Assembly: GCA_945876925.1 (NCBI GenBank)
Contig: CAMCQD010000008.1
Location: forward strand, 1 to 14,165
Reading direction: 5' to 3'
Source: an uncultured Dermatophilus sp.
GTDB lineage: Bacteria > Actinomycetota > Actinomycetes > Actinomycetales > Dermatophilaceae
Length of the DNA stretch: 14,165 nucleotides
The position numbers and the translations under genes were made by a program. The notes beneath the pieces are model-generated. The model was not told the origin of the DNA, ran no database searches, and saw only the letters and a program-made list of their open reading frames with translations. How positions within the stretch are numbered: position 1 is the first letter of the stretch; each line of letters starts with the position of its first letter. Shown piece after piece: positions 1 through 6,102 of the stretch.

Positions 1-200
1 TGGAGAACGAGAACCTGGCGCTGCGCTCTCGCCTCAGCGAGCTCACTGATGAGGTTGAGCAGCTCCGGGCCGTGCTGCGGCACGGGAGGCGGGTGTTCGC
101 GGCCGGCCGTACCGGCGATGTCGTCGCGGTGGCGGCGGGTAAGCGCCCGCGGCGGGCGGACGCGGATTCACGTTCGCTCGTGCTCTGGCGCCCGCTGTAG
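1..200 (+). CDS. C-terminal end of an unidentified coiled-coil protein (partial, cut by window edge)
   Basis: An open frame entering from the left edge (first whole codon at base 3) runs 65 codons to a TAG at 198-200. It begins ENENLALRSRLSELTDEVEQ and continues with leucines at heptad-like spacing, so the first 25 or so visible residues should form a coiled coil or leucine zipper. The rest is Arg/Ala/Val-rich and basic, ending LVLWRPL. I do not recognise the family. Some transcriptional regulators and division-associated proteins end this way, but nothing here separates those options. Codon use fits the window. A 6-bp stem with a 3-nt loop directly follows the stop, which supports this as a true gene end. 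The start and any catalytic or DNA-binding domain lie outside the window. Confidence 0.55.
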   Translation, partial: ENENLALRSRLSELTDEVEQLRAVLRHGRRVFAAGRTGDVVAVAAGKRPRRADADSRSLVLWRPL

Positions 201-215
201 CCCGGCGGTGCCGGG
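201..215 (+). terminator. Short hairpin directly after the first partial gene
   Basis: CCCGGC (201-206) and GCCGGG (210-215) form a perfect 6-bp stem with a GGT loop, starting one base after the TAG stop. There is no T-tract, as is common for hairpin terminators in very GC-rich actinobacteria. It lies between convergent genes. Confidence 0.4.
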
Positions 216-246
216 GGGTGCGGGGCCCGGCCCGCGGGCGGCCTGC

Positions 247-726
247 TCAGTACATGCCCGGCAGTGAAGCACCCCACGTGCGGGCGTTTTCCAGTTCGCC
301 GTCCGGGATCGCGACCGGCTTGCCCTGGACCACGAAGCTCATCGTCCGCACCCGGCCGCGGCGGCGCATTTTGCGCCGGATGACCTTGGCGGCCGACCCG
401 GCCCAGCGGCTCTGCACCACGGTGTCGAATGCGGCCAGATGCGGCACCGGCGTCAGATCGGTCTCGTCGAGCCATTCGCGTACCCCCGACGGGGGCGGGG
501 TGCCCAGGCCCCGTGCGGCGGTCTGCTCACGCGAGCGCGCGCTCGGCAGCCCGCGCAGGTGGGTAGGCGCGCCGACGACGACGAGATCGAAACCGGCCAC
601 GGACGGGGACCGGTCAGCCGGTTCCACCACTGCCCCGACGCCGGCGCTGGCCAGGCCCTCCGCGATGGCCGCGGCGACTTTCCTGGTGTTCCCGAACACT
701 GATTCGACCACGATCAGGGCCCGCAT
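247..726 (-). CDS. Flavodoxin-like protein (flavodoxin / NO-synthase-type domain)
   Basis: This 159-residue protein is a single flavodoxin-like alpha/beta domain predicted to bind FMN in the cytoplasm and act as a one-electron carrier or flavin reductase partner. The N-terminus MRALIVVESVFGNTRKVA is the first beta strand plus the phosphate-binding loop; the loop is the variant ESVFGNT found in many actinobacterial homologues rather than the classical TxTGxT. FDLVVVGAPTHLRG (about 46-59) is the second strand and a flavin-contacting loop, followed by GVREWLDE (81-88), AAFDTVVQSRWAGSAAK (98-114) and a terminal DGELENARTWG helix. The ATG at 726 is well placed 5 nt after GGAGGAG (732-738 on the complementary strand). 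It is short for a flavodoxin but complete. The redox partner is unknown: no reductase or oxygenase is adjacent. The upstream MCP gene is co-directional, but a 176-bp gap with a hairpin suggests separate transcription. Confidence 0.85.
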   Translation of the reverse strand: MRALIVVESVFGNTRKVAAAIAEGLASAGVGAVVEPADRSPSVAGFDLVVVGAPTHLRGLPSARSREQTAARGLGTPPPSGVREWLDETDLTPVPHLAAFDTVVQSRWAGSAAKVIRRKMRRRGRVRTMSFVVQGKPVAIPDGELENARTWGASLPGMY

Positions 727-884
727 GAGGTCTCCTCCGGTGGTGAGGCGTCACGGTTCTCGACCTCAACCTAAACCCATGCCGGCAGGGGTGTTCGGCC
801 GATCGCTCAAGCTGTCCCCGGGGCACCCGGCGTTAGCTCTCGCGTGGCTCCGGGTCCGCCGCCCCGGGGTAGCCGGCCCCGCGC

Positions 885-904
885 GAGCGGATCCGGTTCC
901 GCTC
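885..904 (-). terminator. Hairpin overlapping the stop codon of the chemotaxis receptor gene
   Basis: GAGCGGA (885-891) and TCCGCTC (898-904) form a perfect 7-bp stem with a 6-nt loop. Its edge overlaps the TGA at 903-905, so it could end or attenuate transcription before the flavodoxin gene. No T-tract is visible. Confidence 0.35.
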
Positions 905-2555
905 AGGCGAGGGTGAATTCGCGGACCGCGGCGGTCATCTGGCCGGCCAGGCGGGTGAGGCTGGCGGCTTCGCCCCGGTTGGCGTCGGCGGTCTGGGAGC
1001 CGTGCTCGGCCATCTCGGCCACGTTGCGGATGGTGCTGGCGATGCCGCCCGCGCCGTCGGCCGCCTCCTGAACGGACCGGCTCATCTCCCGCGTGGTGGC
1101 GGTCTGCTCCTCGACCGCCGAGGCGATCGTGGCCTGGGTCTCGTTGATCCGGGCGATGACCTCGCTGATCTCGGCCAGCGCGGCGCTAGTGGCCTCGGCG
1201 TCCCCCTGGATGCCCAGCACCCGCTCGGAGATGTCCTCGGTGGCGGCGGCCGACTGCTGGGCGAGATCCTTGACCTCGCTGGCGACGACCGCGAACCCCT
1301 TGCCCGCCTCGCCGGCGCGGGCGGCCTCGATGGTGGCGTTGAGGGCGAGCAGGTTGGTTTGCTCGGCGATGCCGGTGATGGTCCGCATGACCTCACCGAT
1401 GCGGATGGACGATTCCGATAGCTGCGCGACCGTGGCGGACGTCGACTCGGCCGAGCGGACGGCTTCCATCGCGACTTCGGAGGCGCGGGCGGCAGCCGTG
1501 GCGATCTCGCGGATGGAGGCGTTCATCTGCTCGGTGCCCGCGGCGACCGAGGAGACGCTGGCGCTCACCTCCCCGGCGGAAGCCGAGGCGCGGGAAGCCG
1601 ATTCGCTCGTCTGGCGGGTAGCGCCGGCGAAGCTGTCGGAGTGCTGGGAGAGGCGCTGGGCGAGCTGCTCGATAGCGTCCGCGTCCTGCTCGATCTGCCG
1701 CAGCACCTCGCTGACCCCCTCCTGCTGGGCGTTGAACGTCTCGGCGACGAGCCTGGTCTCCGCGACGCCCGCGGGCTCGAGCCGGAAGCTCAGGTCCTGC
1801 GGGTCGTGCTCCTCCAGGGCCGTGGCGTACCGGCTCAAGGGGCGGCCGACTTTGGCGCTCATCAGATGAAGCACCCCGCCCATCCCGAGGAGCAGCAGCA
1901 CGGCCATGGCGACCACGCCCATCTCGGCCATGAGCTGGGTCTGGCGCGCCGAGGTGACTTCCTGGCCGACGCGGGCGCGCAGCTGCTCCTGGAAGGTGCT
2001 GATCGGGGTCATGATCGCGTCGACCGCGTCGTTGTAGTCCTGCCCGAACACCAGGACGGAGGCGATGCGCTGCTTCTCGGCCGGGGTCATCGCGTTGTCG
2101 GCCGCTGACGGCTGCCACGCGGCCACCGCGGCGGGCATGTCGGCGGCGGGAACCCCCCGGGAGGCCAGGACCAGGCGCATGGCCCGGGTCTCGGCGGCCA
2201 CGAGCCTGGCCGAGTTGTCCCTGGCCTGCGAGATGAGATCGAGTTCGCTTTGCGGGGTGCCGAGTTCCTGGAGCCTGCGGACTGCTTTCTCACGGGACTG
2301 GACCACGTCGACTTCGTTCCAGTACTTATCCATCCACTCGGTTTCGCCGGTGACGACGAACTGGCGCACGTAATCGGTGAGCAGGGCTGAGCCGTCGCTG
2401 AGCTGTTCTGCCGCCAGCAGCGATTCGGCCTGGCCGGCTTGCGCCCGCTCGAACTCGCTGGCCGTGCGGAACATGAGCGAGACGGCTAGGACAGTCAGCG
2501 CGGCGAGCAGGCCCGTCGCGGCGAACCCGGCGCGGATGATCGTGGATTGTTTCAC
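903..2555 (-). CDS. Methyl-accepting chemotaxis protein (transmembrane receptor)
   Basis: A 550-residue membrane chemoreceptor of standard topology. Residues 1-8 are cytoplasmic, followed by transmembrane segment 1 (about 9-29) and an extracytoplasmic, mostly helical ligand region (about 30-210) resembling four-helix-bundle sensors, including the stretch DYVRQFVVTGETEW. Transmembrane segment 2 (about 212-232) leads to a HAMP linker (about 234-290) and the long signalling coiled coil. The hairpin tip that binds CheA/CheW is intact: IAEQTNLLALNATIEAARAG (396-415), then EAGKGFAVVASEVKDLA (416-432). Gln/Glu-rich helices with Ala/Ser (EEQTATTREMS and others) look like methylation regions. There is no C-terminal NWETF-type CheR tether. 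The start is a GTG at 2555 with AAGGG about 9 nt upstream. The ligand cannot be read from the sequence. No other che or flagellar gene is present, so it is an orphan receptor here. A strong hairpin sits in its leader. Confidence 0.93.
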   Translation of the reverse strand: MKQSTIIRAGFAATGLLAALTVLAVSLMFRTASEFERAQAGQAESLLAAEQLSDGSALLTDYVRQFVVTGETEWMDKYWNEVDVVQSREKAVRRLQELGTPQSELDLISQARDNSARLVAAETRAMRLVLASRGVPAADMPAAVAAWQPSAADNAMTPAEKQRIASVLVFGQDYNDAVDAIMTPISTFQEQLRARVGQEVTSARQTQLMAEMGVVAMAVLLLLGMGGVLHLMSAKVGRPLSRYATALEEHDPQDLSFRLEPAGVAETRLVAETFNAQQEGVSEVLRQIEQDADAIEQLAQRLSQHSDSFAGATRQTSESASRASASAGEVSASVSSVAAGTEQMNASIREIATAAARASEVAMEAVRSAESTSATVAQLSESSIRIGEVMRTITGIAEQTNLLALNATIEAARAGEAGKGFAVVASEVKDLAQQSAAATEDISERVLGIQGDAEATSAALAEISEVIARINETQATIASAVEEQTATTREMSRSVQEAADGAGGIASTIRNVAEMAEHGSQTADANRGEAASLTRLAGQMTAAVREFTLA

Positions 2556-2898
2556 TGGGCGGACCCTTCGCTGCTAGCCCGGAGGCTGCGCGATCGGAGC
2601 CTCCGGAACTCACATCGGTTGCCTGCCCGGAAGGCTGAGAGATTCGAAACATGCTGGTAATGCTGGAGAGTGGGGTTCTGCCGATCATGCCGGACTCCGG
2701 CGTCCGCTGCCTGTCTGACGCCGGGGCGGCCCGGGGAAGACGCCGACGTCGTGATGCCAGTCACCCGGGGCGGGGCGTCACCTGCGCATTCCGGACAGGC
2801 TCACATGCCGGCGCTCCCCGTGAAGTAGGTTCTGACCGACTCATCTAACCGCGGGCCGCGGCGGCGATCGCGACCCCCCGCTTTCGGAGGTCCTATCC
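2556..2898. promoter_or_regulatory. Divergent intergenic region between the chemotaxis receptor and gdhA
   Basis: This 343-bp gap holds no supportable gene. It must contain the promoters of both divergent genes, but I see no convincing -35/-10 pair. Near the MCP start it holds the 9-bp inverted repeat listed separately, and around 2650-2675 a locally AT-richer stretch with the imperfect tandem ATGCTGG/TAATGCTGG. The gdhA side ends in GGAGGT (2886-2891), 7 nt before the GTG start at 2899. No sigma-28-like flagellar promoter was recognised. Confidence 0.5.
2579..2606 (-). promoter_or_regulatory. Strong leader hairpin upstream of the chemotaxis receptor
   Basis: CCGGAGGCT (2579-2587) and AGCCTCCGG (2598-2606) form a perfect 9-bp stem with a 10-nt loop. 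In the receptor mRNA it would lie about 23 nt before the GTG start, just upstream of the ribosome binding site. One arm contains GGAGG on the transcribed strand, so the stem could mask a decoy or alternative Shine-Dalgarno sequence. Function is unproven: it could be an operator, a stabilising 5' hairpin or a translational control element. Confidence 0.45.
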
Positions 2899-4242
2899 GT
2901 GGAGAAGCTCAACCCAGCCCTCGTGCCGGTCTTCGAGACCGTGCTGCGCCGCAACCCCGGTGAGGCGGAGTTCCACCAGGCCGTGCACGAAGTGCTGCTC
3001 TCGCTCGGGCCGGTCGTGGCCAAGCGCCCGGAGTACACGCAGGCGTCCGTCATCGAGCGCATCTGCGAGCCCGAGCGGCAGATCATCTTCCGCGTCCCGT
3101 GGCTGGACGACCAGGACCGGGTTCAGATCAACCGTGGCTTCCGCGTCGAGTTCAACTCCGCGCTCGGCCCGTACAAGGGCGGGCTGCGCTTCCACCCCAG
3201 CGTCTACCTGGGCATTATCAAGTTCCTCGGCTTCGAGCAGATCTTCAAGAACTCCCTCACCGGCCTGCCTATCGGCGGCGGTAAGGGCGGTTCCGACTTC
3301 GATCCCAAGGGCAAGTCCGACCGCGAGATCATGGGCTTCTGCCAGTCGTTCATGGTCGAGCTGTACCGTCACATCGGCGAGTACACCGACGTCCCGGCCG
3401 GGGACATCGGCGTGGGCGGGCGCGAGATCGGCTACCTGTTCGGCCAGTACAAGCGGATCACCAACCGCTACGAGGCCGGCGTCATCACCGGTAAGGGCCT
3501 GACCTGGGGTGGTTCGCAGGTGCGCACCGAGGCCACCGGCTACGGCCTGGTGTTCTTCGCCGACGAGGTGCTCCGGGCGCAGGGGGCCTCCTTCGACGGC
3601 AAGCGCGTGGTCGTCTCCGGTTCGGGCAATGTGGCGATCTACGCCGCCGAGAAGGTGCAGCAGCTGGGCGGCACCGTCATCGCCATGTCCGACTCGGGCG
3701 GGTACGTGGTGGACGAGTCCGGTATTGACCTGGACCTCATGAAGGACGTCAAGGAGATCCGCCGGGGCCGGATCAGCGAGTACGCGCACGAGACCGGATG
3801 CCGTTACGTCTCCGGCGGGGACATCTGGGACATCCCCTGCGAGGTGGCCCTGCCGTGCGCGACCCAGAACGAGCTCGACGCCGGGGCCGCCAGGCACCTG
3901 GTCGAGCACGGCGTGCGGGTCGTGGCCGAGGGGGCCAACATGCCCACCACCCCGGATGCACTCGAGATCTTCCAGGGTGCTGGGGTCGCCTTCGCGCCCG
4001 GCAAGGCGGCCAACGCCGGTGGCGTGTCCACGTCGGCCCTGGAGATGCAGCAGAACGCCTCCCGGGACTCCTGGTCGTTCGAGTACGCCGAGGACCGCCT
4101 CAAGGAGATCATGAAGAACATCTACGCGAACTGCGCCGCCACCGCCGAGGAGTACGGCTCGCCGGGTGACCTCGTCAAGGGCGCCAACATCGCCGGGGTC
4201 ATCAAGGTGGCCGATGCGATGCTCGCGCTGGGCGTGGTCTGA
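2899..4242 (+). CDS. gdhA: NADP-specific glutamate dehydrogenase
   Basis: A 447-residue cytoplasmic enzyme that reductively aminates 2-oxoglutarate with ammonium to glutamate, normally a homohexamer. Length and sequence match the small hexameric GdhA class throughout. Substrate-site motifs are intact: YKGGLRFHP (92-100) with Lys93, FKNSLTGLPIGGGKGG (116-131) with catalytic Lys129, and PAGDIGVGGREIGY (167-179) with Asp169. The Rossmann fold carries GSGNVA (241-246), and the second strand ends in SDS (264-266), the NADP(H)-type pattern rather than an acidic NAD-type residue. The C-terminal GGVSTSALEMQQN is also typical. The GTG start is supported by GGAGGT 7 nt upstream and by alignment of MEKLNPALVPVFE with family N-termini. 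It is transcribed alone, divergent from the chemoreceptor, with an inverted repeat about 40 bp after the stop. Confidence 0.97.
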   Translation: MEKLNPALVPVFETVLRRNPGEAEFHQAVHEVLLSLGPVVAKRPEYTQASVIERICEPERQIIFRVPWLDDQDRVQINRGFRVEFNSALGPYKGGLRFHPSVYLGIIKFLGFEQIFKNSLTGLPIGGGKGGSDFDPKGKSDREIMGFCQSFMVELYRHIGEYTDVPAGDIGVGGREIGYLFGQYKRITNRYEAGVITGKGLTWGGSQVRTEATGYGLVFFADEVLRAQGASFDGKRVVVSGSGNVAIYAAEKVQQLGGTVIAMSDSGGYVVDESGIDLDLMKDVKEIRRGRISEYAHETGCRYVSGGDIWDIPCEVALPCATQNELDAGAARHLVEHGVRVVAEGANMPTTPDALEIFQGAGVAFAPGKAANAGGVSTSALEMQQNASRDSWSFEYAEDRLKEIMKNIYANCAATAEEYGSPGDLVKGANIAGVIKVADAMLALGVV

Positions 4243-4280
4243 CCAATCCGGATACCAGGTGATTCAGTGTTTTCCCGGTC

Positions 4281-4329
4281 GGCGGGCCGCGCCTTCCCGG
4301 ATTCCGGGCGAAGCGGAACCCGGCCCGCC
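4281..4329 (+). terminator. Branched inverted repeat downstream of gdhA
   Basis: GGCGGGCCG (4281-4289) pairs with CGGCCCGCC (4321-4329), a perfect 9-bp outer stem. It encloses the near-palindrome CCCGGATTCCGGG. It sits about 40 nt after the gdhA stop and before the microprotein promoter region, the expected place for a terminator, though without a T-tract. Confidence 0.45.
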
Positions 4330-4343
4330 CGGAACAATGCGCG

Positions 4344-4387
4344 TTGCCTGAAACGTTTGCCTGGTACACACTGAGTCTTGTCAGGCA
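4344..4387. promoter_or_regulatory. Triple TTGCCTG-type motif upstream of the microprotein
   Basis: TTGCCTG occurs at 4344-4350 and again at 4357-4363, 13 bp apart. An inverted copy, TCAGGCA, lies at 4381-4387 and pairs perfectly with TGCCTGA at 4345-4351. The palindrome AAACGTTT (4351-4358) lies between the direct copies. The first TTGCCT could serve as a -35 element with TACACA (4365-4370) as a poor -10, although the 15-nt spacing is short. The arrangement looks like an operator or promoter for the small gene at 4440; the regulator is unknown. Confidence 0.3.
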
Positions 4388-4439
4388 TCACGCCGGATAT
4401 CGTGAAGACTTGCGGACAACGAAGACCCGAGGATTTGGC

Positions 4440-4547
4440 ATGACTGTCGTTACAGCAATCCTGATCGTCGCCGCGCTCGCGGCGGTTGCCGCCACTGCAC
4501 CGCGCCCGCAGCCGGTTCGCGTGCGCTCTGAGCAGCGCCGCCGCTAG
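4440..4547 (+). CDS. Putative 35-residue single-span membrane microprotein
   Basis: The ATG at 4440 is preceded by GAGGA (4429-4433) with a 6-nt spacer and opens a 35-codon frame ending TAG at 4545-4547. The product begins MTVVTAILIVAALAAVAATA, a continuous hydrophobic helix long enough for one membrane span, and ends in a basic tail PRPQPVRVRSEQRRR. By the positive-inside rule the tail would be cytoplasmic. Support for a real gene: a good ribosome binding site, an amphipathic membrane-plus-basic-tail design, an apparent promoter region upstream and a near-perfect terminator 60 bp downstream. I recognise no family. The frame is open from 4344, but that longer version lacks a ribosome binding site and its extension looks non-coding. 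Role unknown: small single-span proteins often modulate a membrane complex. Chance occurrence in a GC-rich frame cannot be excluded. Confidence 0.55.
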   Translation: MTVVTAILIVAALAAVAATAPRPQPVRVRSEQRRR

Positions 4548-4606
4548 AAGAGGCGCAGCTTCGGCCTCCTTGAGGTCTGAGATGTAGTGATGCCAGCGCA
4601 AAGCTT

Positions 4607-4639
4607 AAGGGCTCCGGCCGGTTTCCGGCCGGAGCCCTT
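4607..4639. terminator. Perfect 15-bp hairpin shared by convergent genes (bidirectional terminator)
   Basis: AAGGGCTCCGGCCGG (4607-4621), loop TTT, then CCGGCCGGAGCCCTT (4625-4639) form a perfect stem. It lies 59 bp after the microprotein stop on the + strand and 26 bp after the larE-like stop on the - strand. On the - strand it is followed by AAGCTTTG, a weak T-rich stretch. It is the cleanest terminator in the window. Confidence 0.85.
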
Positions 4640-4665
4640 GCACGTGCCCGGGAGGCAGACTGGTG

Positions 4666-5601
4666 TCACGACAATGCCGGCCCGGGTTCGCCCGGTTCCT
4701 GCTGCGGTGCCCGCGCATCCGGCTGGATGCCGTCCAGGTCCAGCGCGACGGCTGAGAACCCGGCCGCCCGGATGCCCTCGGCCAGCGCGGTGCGGGCCGG
4801 TTCGGTCACGGCGCGGGCCAGCGCGCCGGCCGGTACCTGCACCCGGGCGACTTCACCGTGAGGACGTACCTGGCACGGAGCGAAGCCCAGCGCGCGCACC
4901 ACGTTCTCGGCCCGCTCGATCTGGGCGAGCCGCTCGGGCGTGACCGGTACCCCCTGCGGGATGCGCGAGGCCAGGCCGTGCTCGGAGGGCTTGTCGGCGA
5001 CCGGCAGGCCGAGCCAGCGGGCCAGTTCGCGGACGTCCGGCTTGCTCAGCCCGGCGTCGGCCAGCGGGCGCAGCACGCGGTGGTTGGTGGCGGCGAACGC
5101 GCCCGGGTTATCCGGGTCGCCGGCCTCGTCGGCGGTTTCGCCGTAGGCGACCGCGTCTAGCCGCAGGCGCCCGACGCACTGCTCGTCGATGGCGCTGAAC
5201 AGCGCCTCCTTGCAGTGGAAGGGGCGATCGGGGCCGTTGGCCACATAGGCGGGGTTGTCGCCCTCGCGGGTGGTGATCTCGACGACCTCCACCCCGATGA
5301 CGCGCGCGGTCTCGTGGGCGAGCTGGCGCTCCCGGGCGGGCAGTCCGGGGGATACCCCGAGGATGCCGATGACGTTGCCGTGGCCCAGCGTCCGCGCCGC
5401 CAGGGCCAGCAGGGTGGCCGAGTCGACCCCGCCGGAGTAGGCCACTCCGAGCCGGCCGATGCCCAGCAGGGTGGTCGACACTGCCGAGGCGAGGATCTGG
5501 GCTCGCTCGGACAAGGCCGGAGCCCGGTCGCCGGGCTGTTGCCCGGGCGAGCCGTCATCGGCTGGCCGCGTTGCCTTCGAGTAGAGCACGATGCCTCCCA
5601 C
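4666..5601 (-). CDS. larE: LarE-family ATP-dependent PP-loop sulfur transferase homologue
   Basis: A 311-residue PP-loop ATPase (adenylating) of the LarE family. LarE builds the nickel-pincer cofactor of lactate racemase by adenylating a pyridinium dicarboxylate and inserting sulfur. The ATP loop SGGVDS (56-61) is intact, and NGPDRPFHCKEALFSAI, GETADE and RPLADAGLSKPDVRELARWLGLPVADKPS follow the family order. Two Cys positions usual in the family are absent: the sulfur-donor motif P/A-C-L-A/S-S-R reads HGLASR (208-213) with Gly209 in place of Cys, and the RC-x-x-CK motif reads RPFHCK, keeping only Cys130. The other cysteines are Cys142 and Cys243. The C-terminus past about 295 is Pro/Gly/Glu-rich. 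The start is uncertain: GTG at 5601 lacks a ribosome binding site, whereas GTG at 5589 (codon 5) has GGGAGG 4 nt upstream. No larA, larB or larC is in the window, so the substrate may differ. Confidence 0.8.
   Translation of the reverse strand: MGGIVLYSKATRPADDGSPGQQPGDRAPALSERAQILASAVSTTLLGIGRLGVAYSGGVDSATLLALAARTLGHGNVIGILGVSPGLPARERQLAHETARVIGVEVVEITTREGDNPAYVANGPDRPFHCKEALFSAIDEQCVGRLRLDAVAYGETADEAGDPDNPGAFAATNHRVLRPLADAGLSKPDVRELARWLGLPVADKPSEHGLASRIPQGVPVTPERLAQIERAENVVRALGFAPCQVRPHGEVARVQVPAGALARAVTEPARTALAEGIRAAGFSAVALDLDGIQPDARAPQQEPGEPGPALS
5594..5599 (-). promoter_or_regulatory. Ribosome binding site favouring the internal GTG start of the larE-like gene
   Basis: On the coding strand GGGAGG (5594-5599) lies inside the first codons of the longest frame and 4 nt before a GTG at 5587-5589. 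The bases before the GTG at 5599-5601 show no Shine-Dalgarno match. The true start is therefore more likely at 5589, giving 307 residues. Confidence 0.4.
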
Positions 5602-5696
5602 CTGCGCTGATAGGGATGAGCTACTCAGCGTATGGCACCCGTCCTGGACGGTGGGCCGGATGGGCGGCCGCTAGTGGCCAATTCACGTCCGTATCA

Positions 5697-5731
5697 GGGA
5701 ACCCCGGCATTCCCGGGGCGCCGGGGTTCCC
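5697..5731. terminator. 12-bp perfect inverted repeat upstream of the larE-like gene
   Basis: GGGAACCCCGGC (5697-5708) pairs perfectly with GCCGGGGTTCCC (5720-5731) around an 11-nt loop. It separates the gnd transcript from the larE-like gene about 100 bp ahead of the latter's start, so it could insulate that gene. No T-tract follows in either direction. Confidence 0.45.
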
Positions 5732-5929
5732 GGGTATGCCAGGGGCGTTTGTGGCGGGGGGGTGCCCTGCGGGGCGGGTTGTCCGGAGGAGTGGAGGTGA
5801 ACGGCGTCTGTGGCGGGGACGGCCGCGAGCGCGGGTAGTCCGGGGCAGGTGAGGCGAAGGGGGCAGGCGGGGTCTTCCTGGGTCTTCCCGGGCTGGCCCG
5901 GGGGTTCCGGGAAGTACCAGCCTTCCCCA

Positions 5930-5955
5930 GGGGGCTTGGGGTGCGGGGGCCTGGG
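5930..5955 (+). other. Canonical G-quadruplex motif (distal)
   Basis: Four G-runs on the + strand (5930-5934, 5938-5941, 5945-5949, 5953-5955) are separated by 3-nt loops CTT, TGC and CCT, satisfying the G3+N1-7 rule. The motif shares GGGGTGCGGGGGCC (5938-5951) with the gnd-proximal motif. Confidence 0.6.
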
Positions 5956-6055
5956 CCGGCTATGGGTTTGACCCAGTCTCGTCCCGGGCAGTGCCGGCGG
6001 GGCCTGGTGAGGGCCTGGCTGGCCACGGGCTCGGCAGTGAGCGGATGGTCCCAGG

Positions 6056-6079
6056 CCGCCCCGGCCTTCCGGGGTGCGG
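6056..6079 (-). terminator. Hairpin downstream of gnd
   Basis: CCCCGG (6059-6064) and CCGGGG (6069-6074) form a 6-bp stem with a CCTT loop. Three further pairs are possible across a 2-nt bulge (6056-6058 with 6077-6079). It lies about 25 nt after the gnd stop on the transcribed (-) strand and partly overlaps the G-quadruplex motif. Plausible terminator without a T-tract. Confidence 0.4.
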
Positions 6080-6097
6080 GGGCCGGGGGCGTGGGGG
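6071..6097 (+). other. Canonical G-quadruplex motif at the gnd 3' end
   Basis: G-runs at 6071-6074, 6078-6082, 6085-6089 and 6093-6097 are joined by loops TGC, CC and CGT, a near-ideal quadruplex sequence. gnd is read from the opposite strand, so the G-rich strand is the template and the mRNA end is C-rich. It starts 5 bp past the stop codon. Confidence 0.65.
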
Positions 6098-6102
6098 CCG
6101 GC

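Larger units (their letters stand above)
5602..6102. other. G-rich non-coding region between larE-like gene and gnd
   Basis: About 500 bp without a supportable gene. It carries a 12-bp inverted repeat (5697-5731), two G-quadruplex motifs (5930-5955 and 6071-6097) sharing a 14-bp repeat, and many short GGG/CCC runs. The frames that stay open here are low-complexity by-products of G/C skew: a Pro-rich frame on one strand and a Gly-Pro-rich frame on the other. The larE promoter must lie within 5602-5690, but I see no clear -35/-10 pair. Confidence 0.6.

Noticed and set aside
2607..2690. Possible glycine or TPP riboswitch: AATCTCTCAG on the - strand, or GGCTGAGA plus CTGGTAATGCTGG on the + strand
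   Set aside because: The GGAGAG strand needed to pair with CTCTC in a glycine aptamer is missing. For TPP the ACCTGA segment and proper spacing are absent, and neither flanking gene belongs to those regulons.
2893..3909. A 338-codon open frame antisense to gdhA
   Set aside because: It lies wholly within gdhA, whose codon bias explains the lack of stops; no ribosome binding site or domain.
5571..5852. Collagen-like Gly-X-Pro run (GNPGIPGAPGFPGMPGAF) in a + strand frame
   Set aside because: Only six triplets, and they coincide exactly with the 12-bp inverted repeat and its GGG/CCC flanks. The frame overlaps the larE-like start and has no other coding features.
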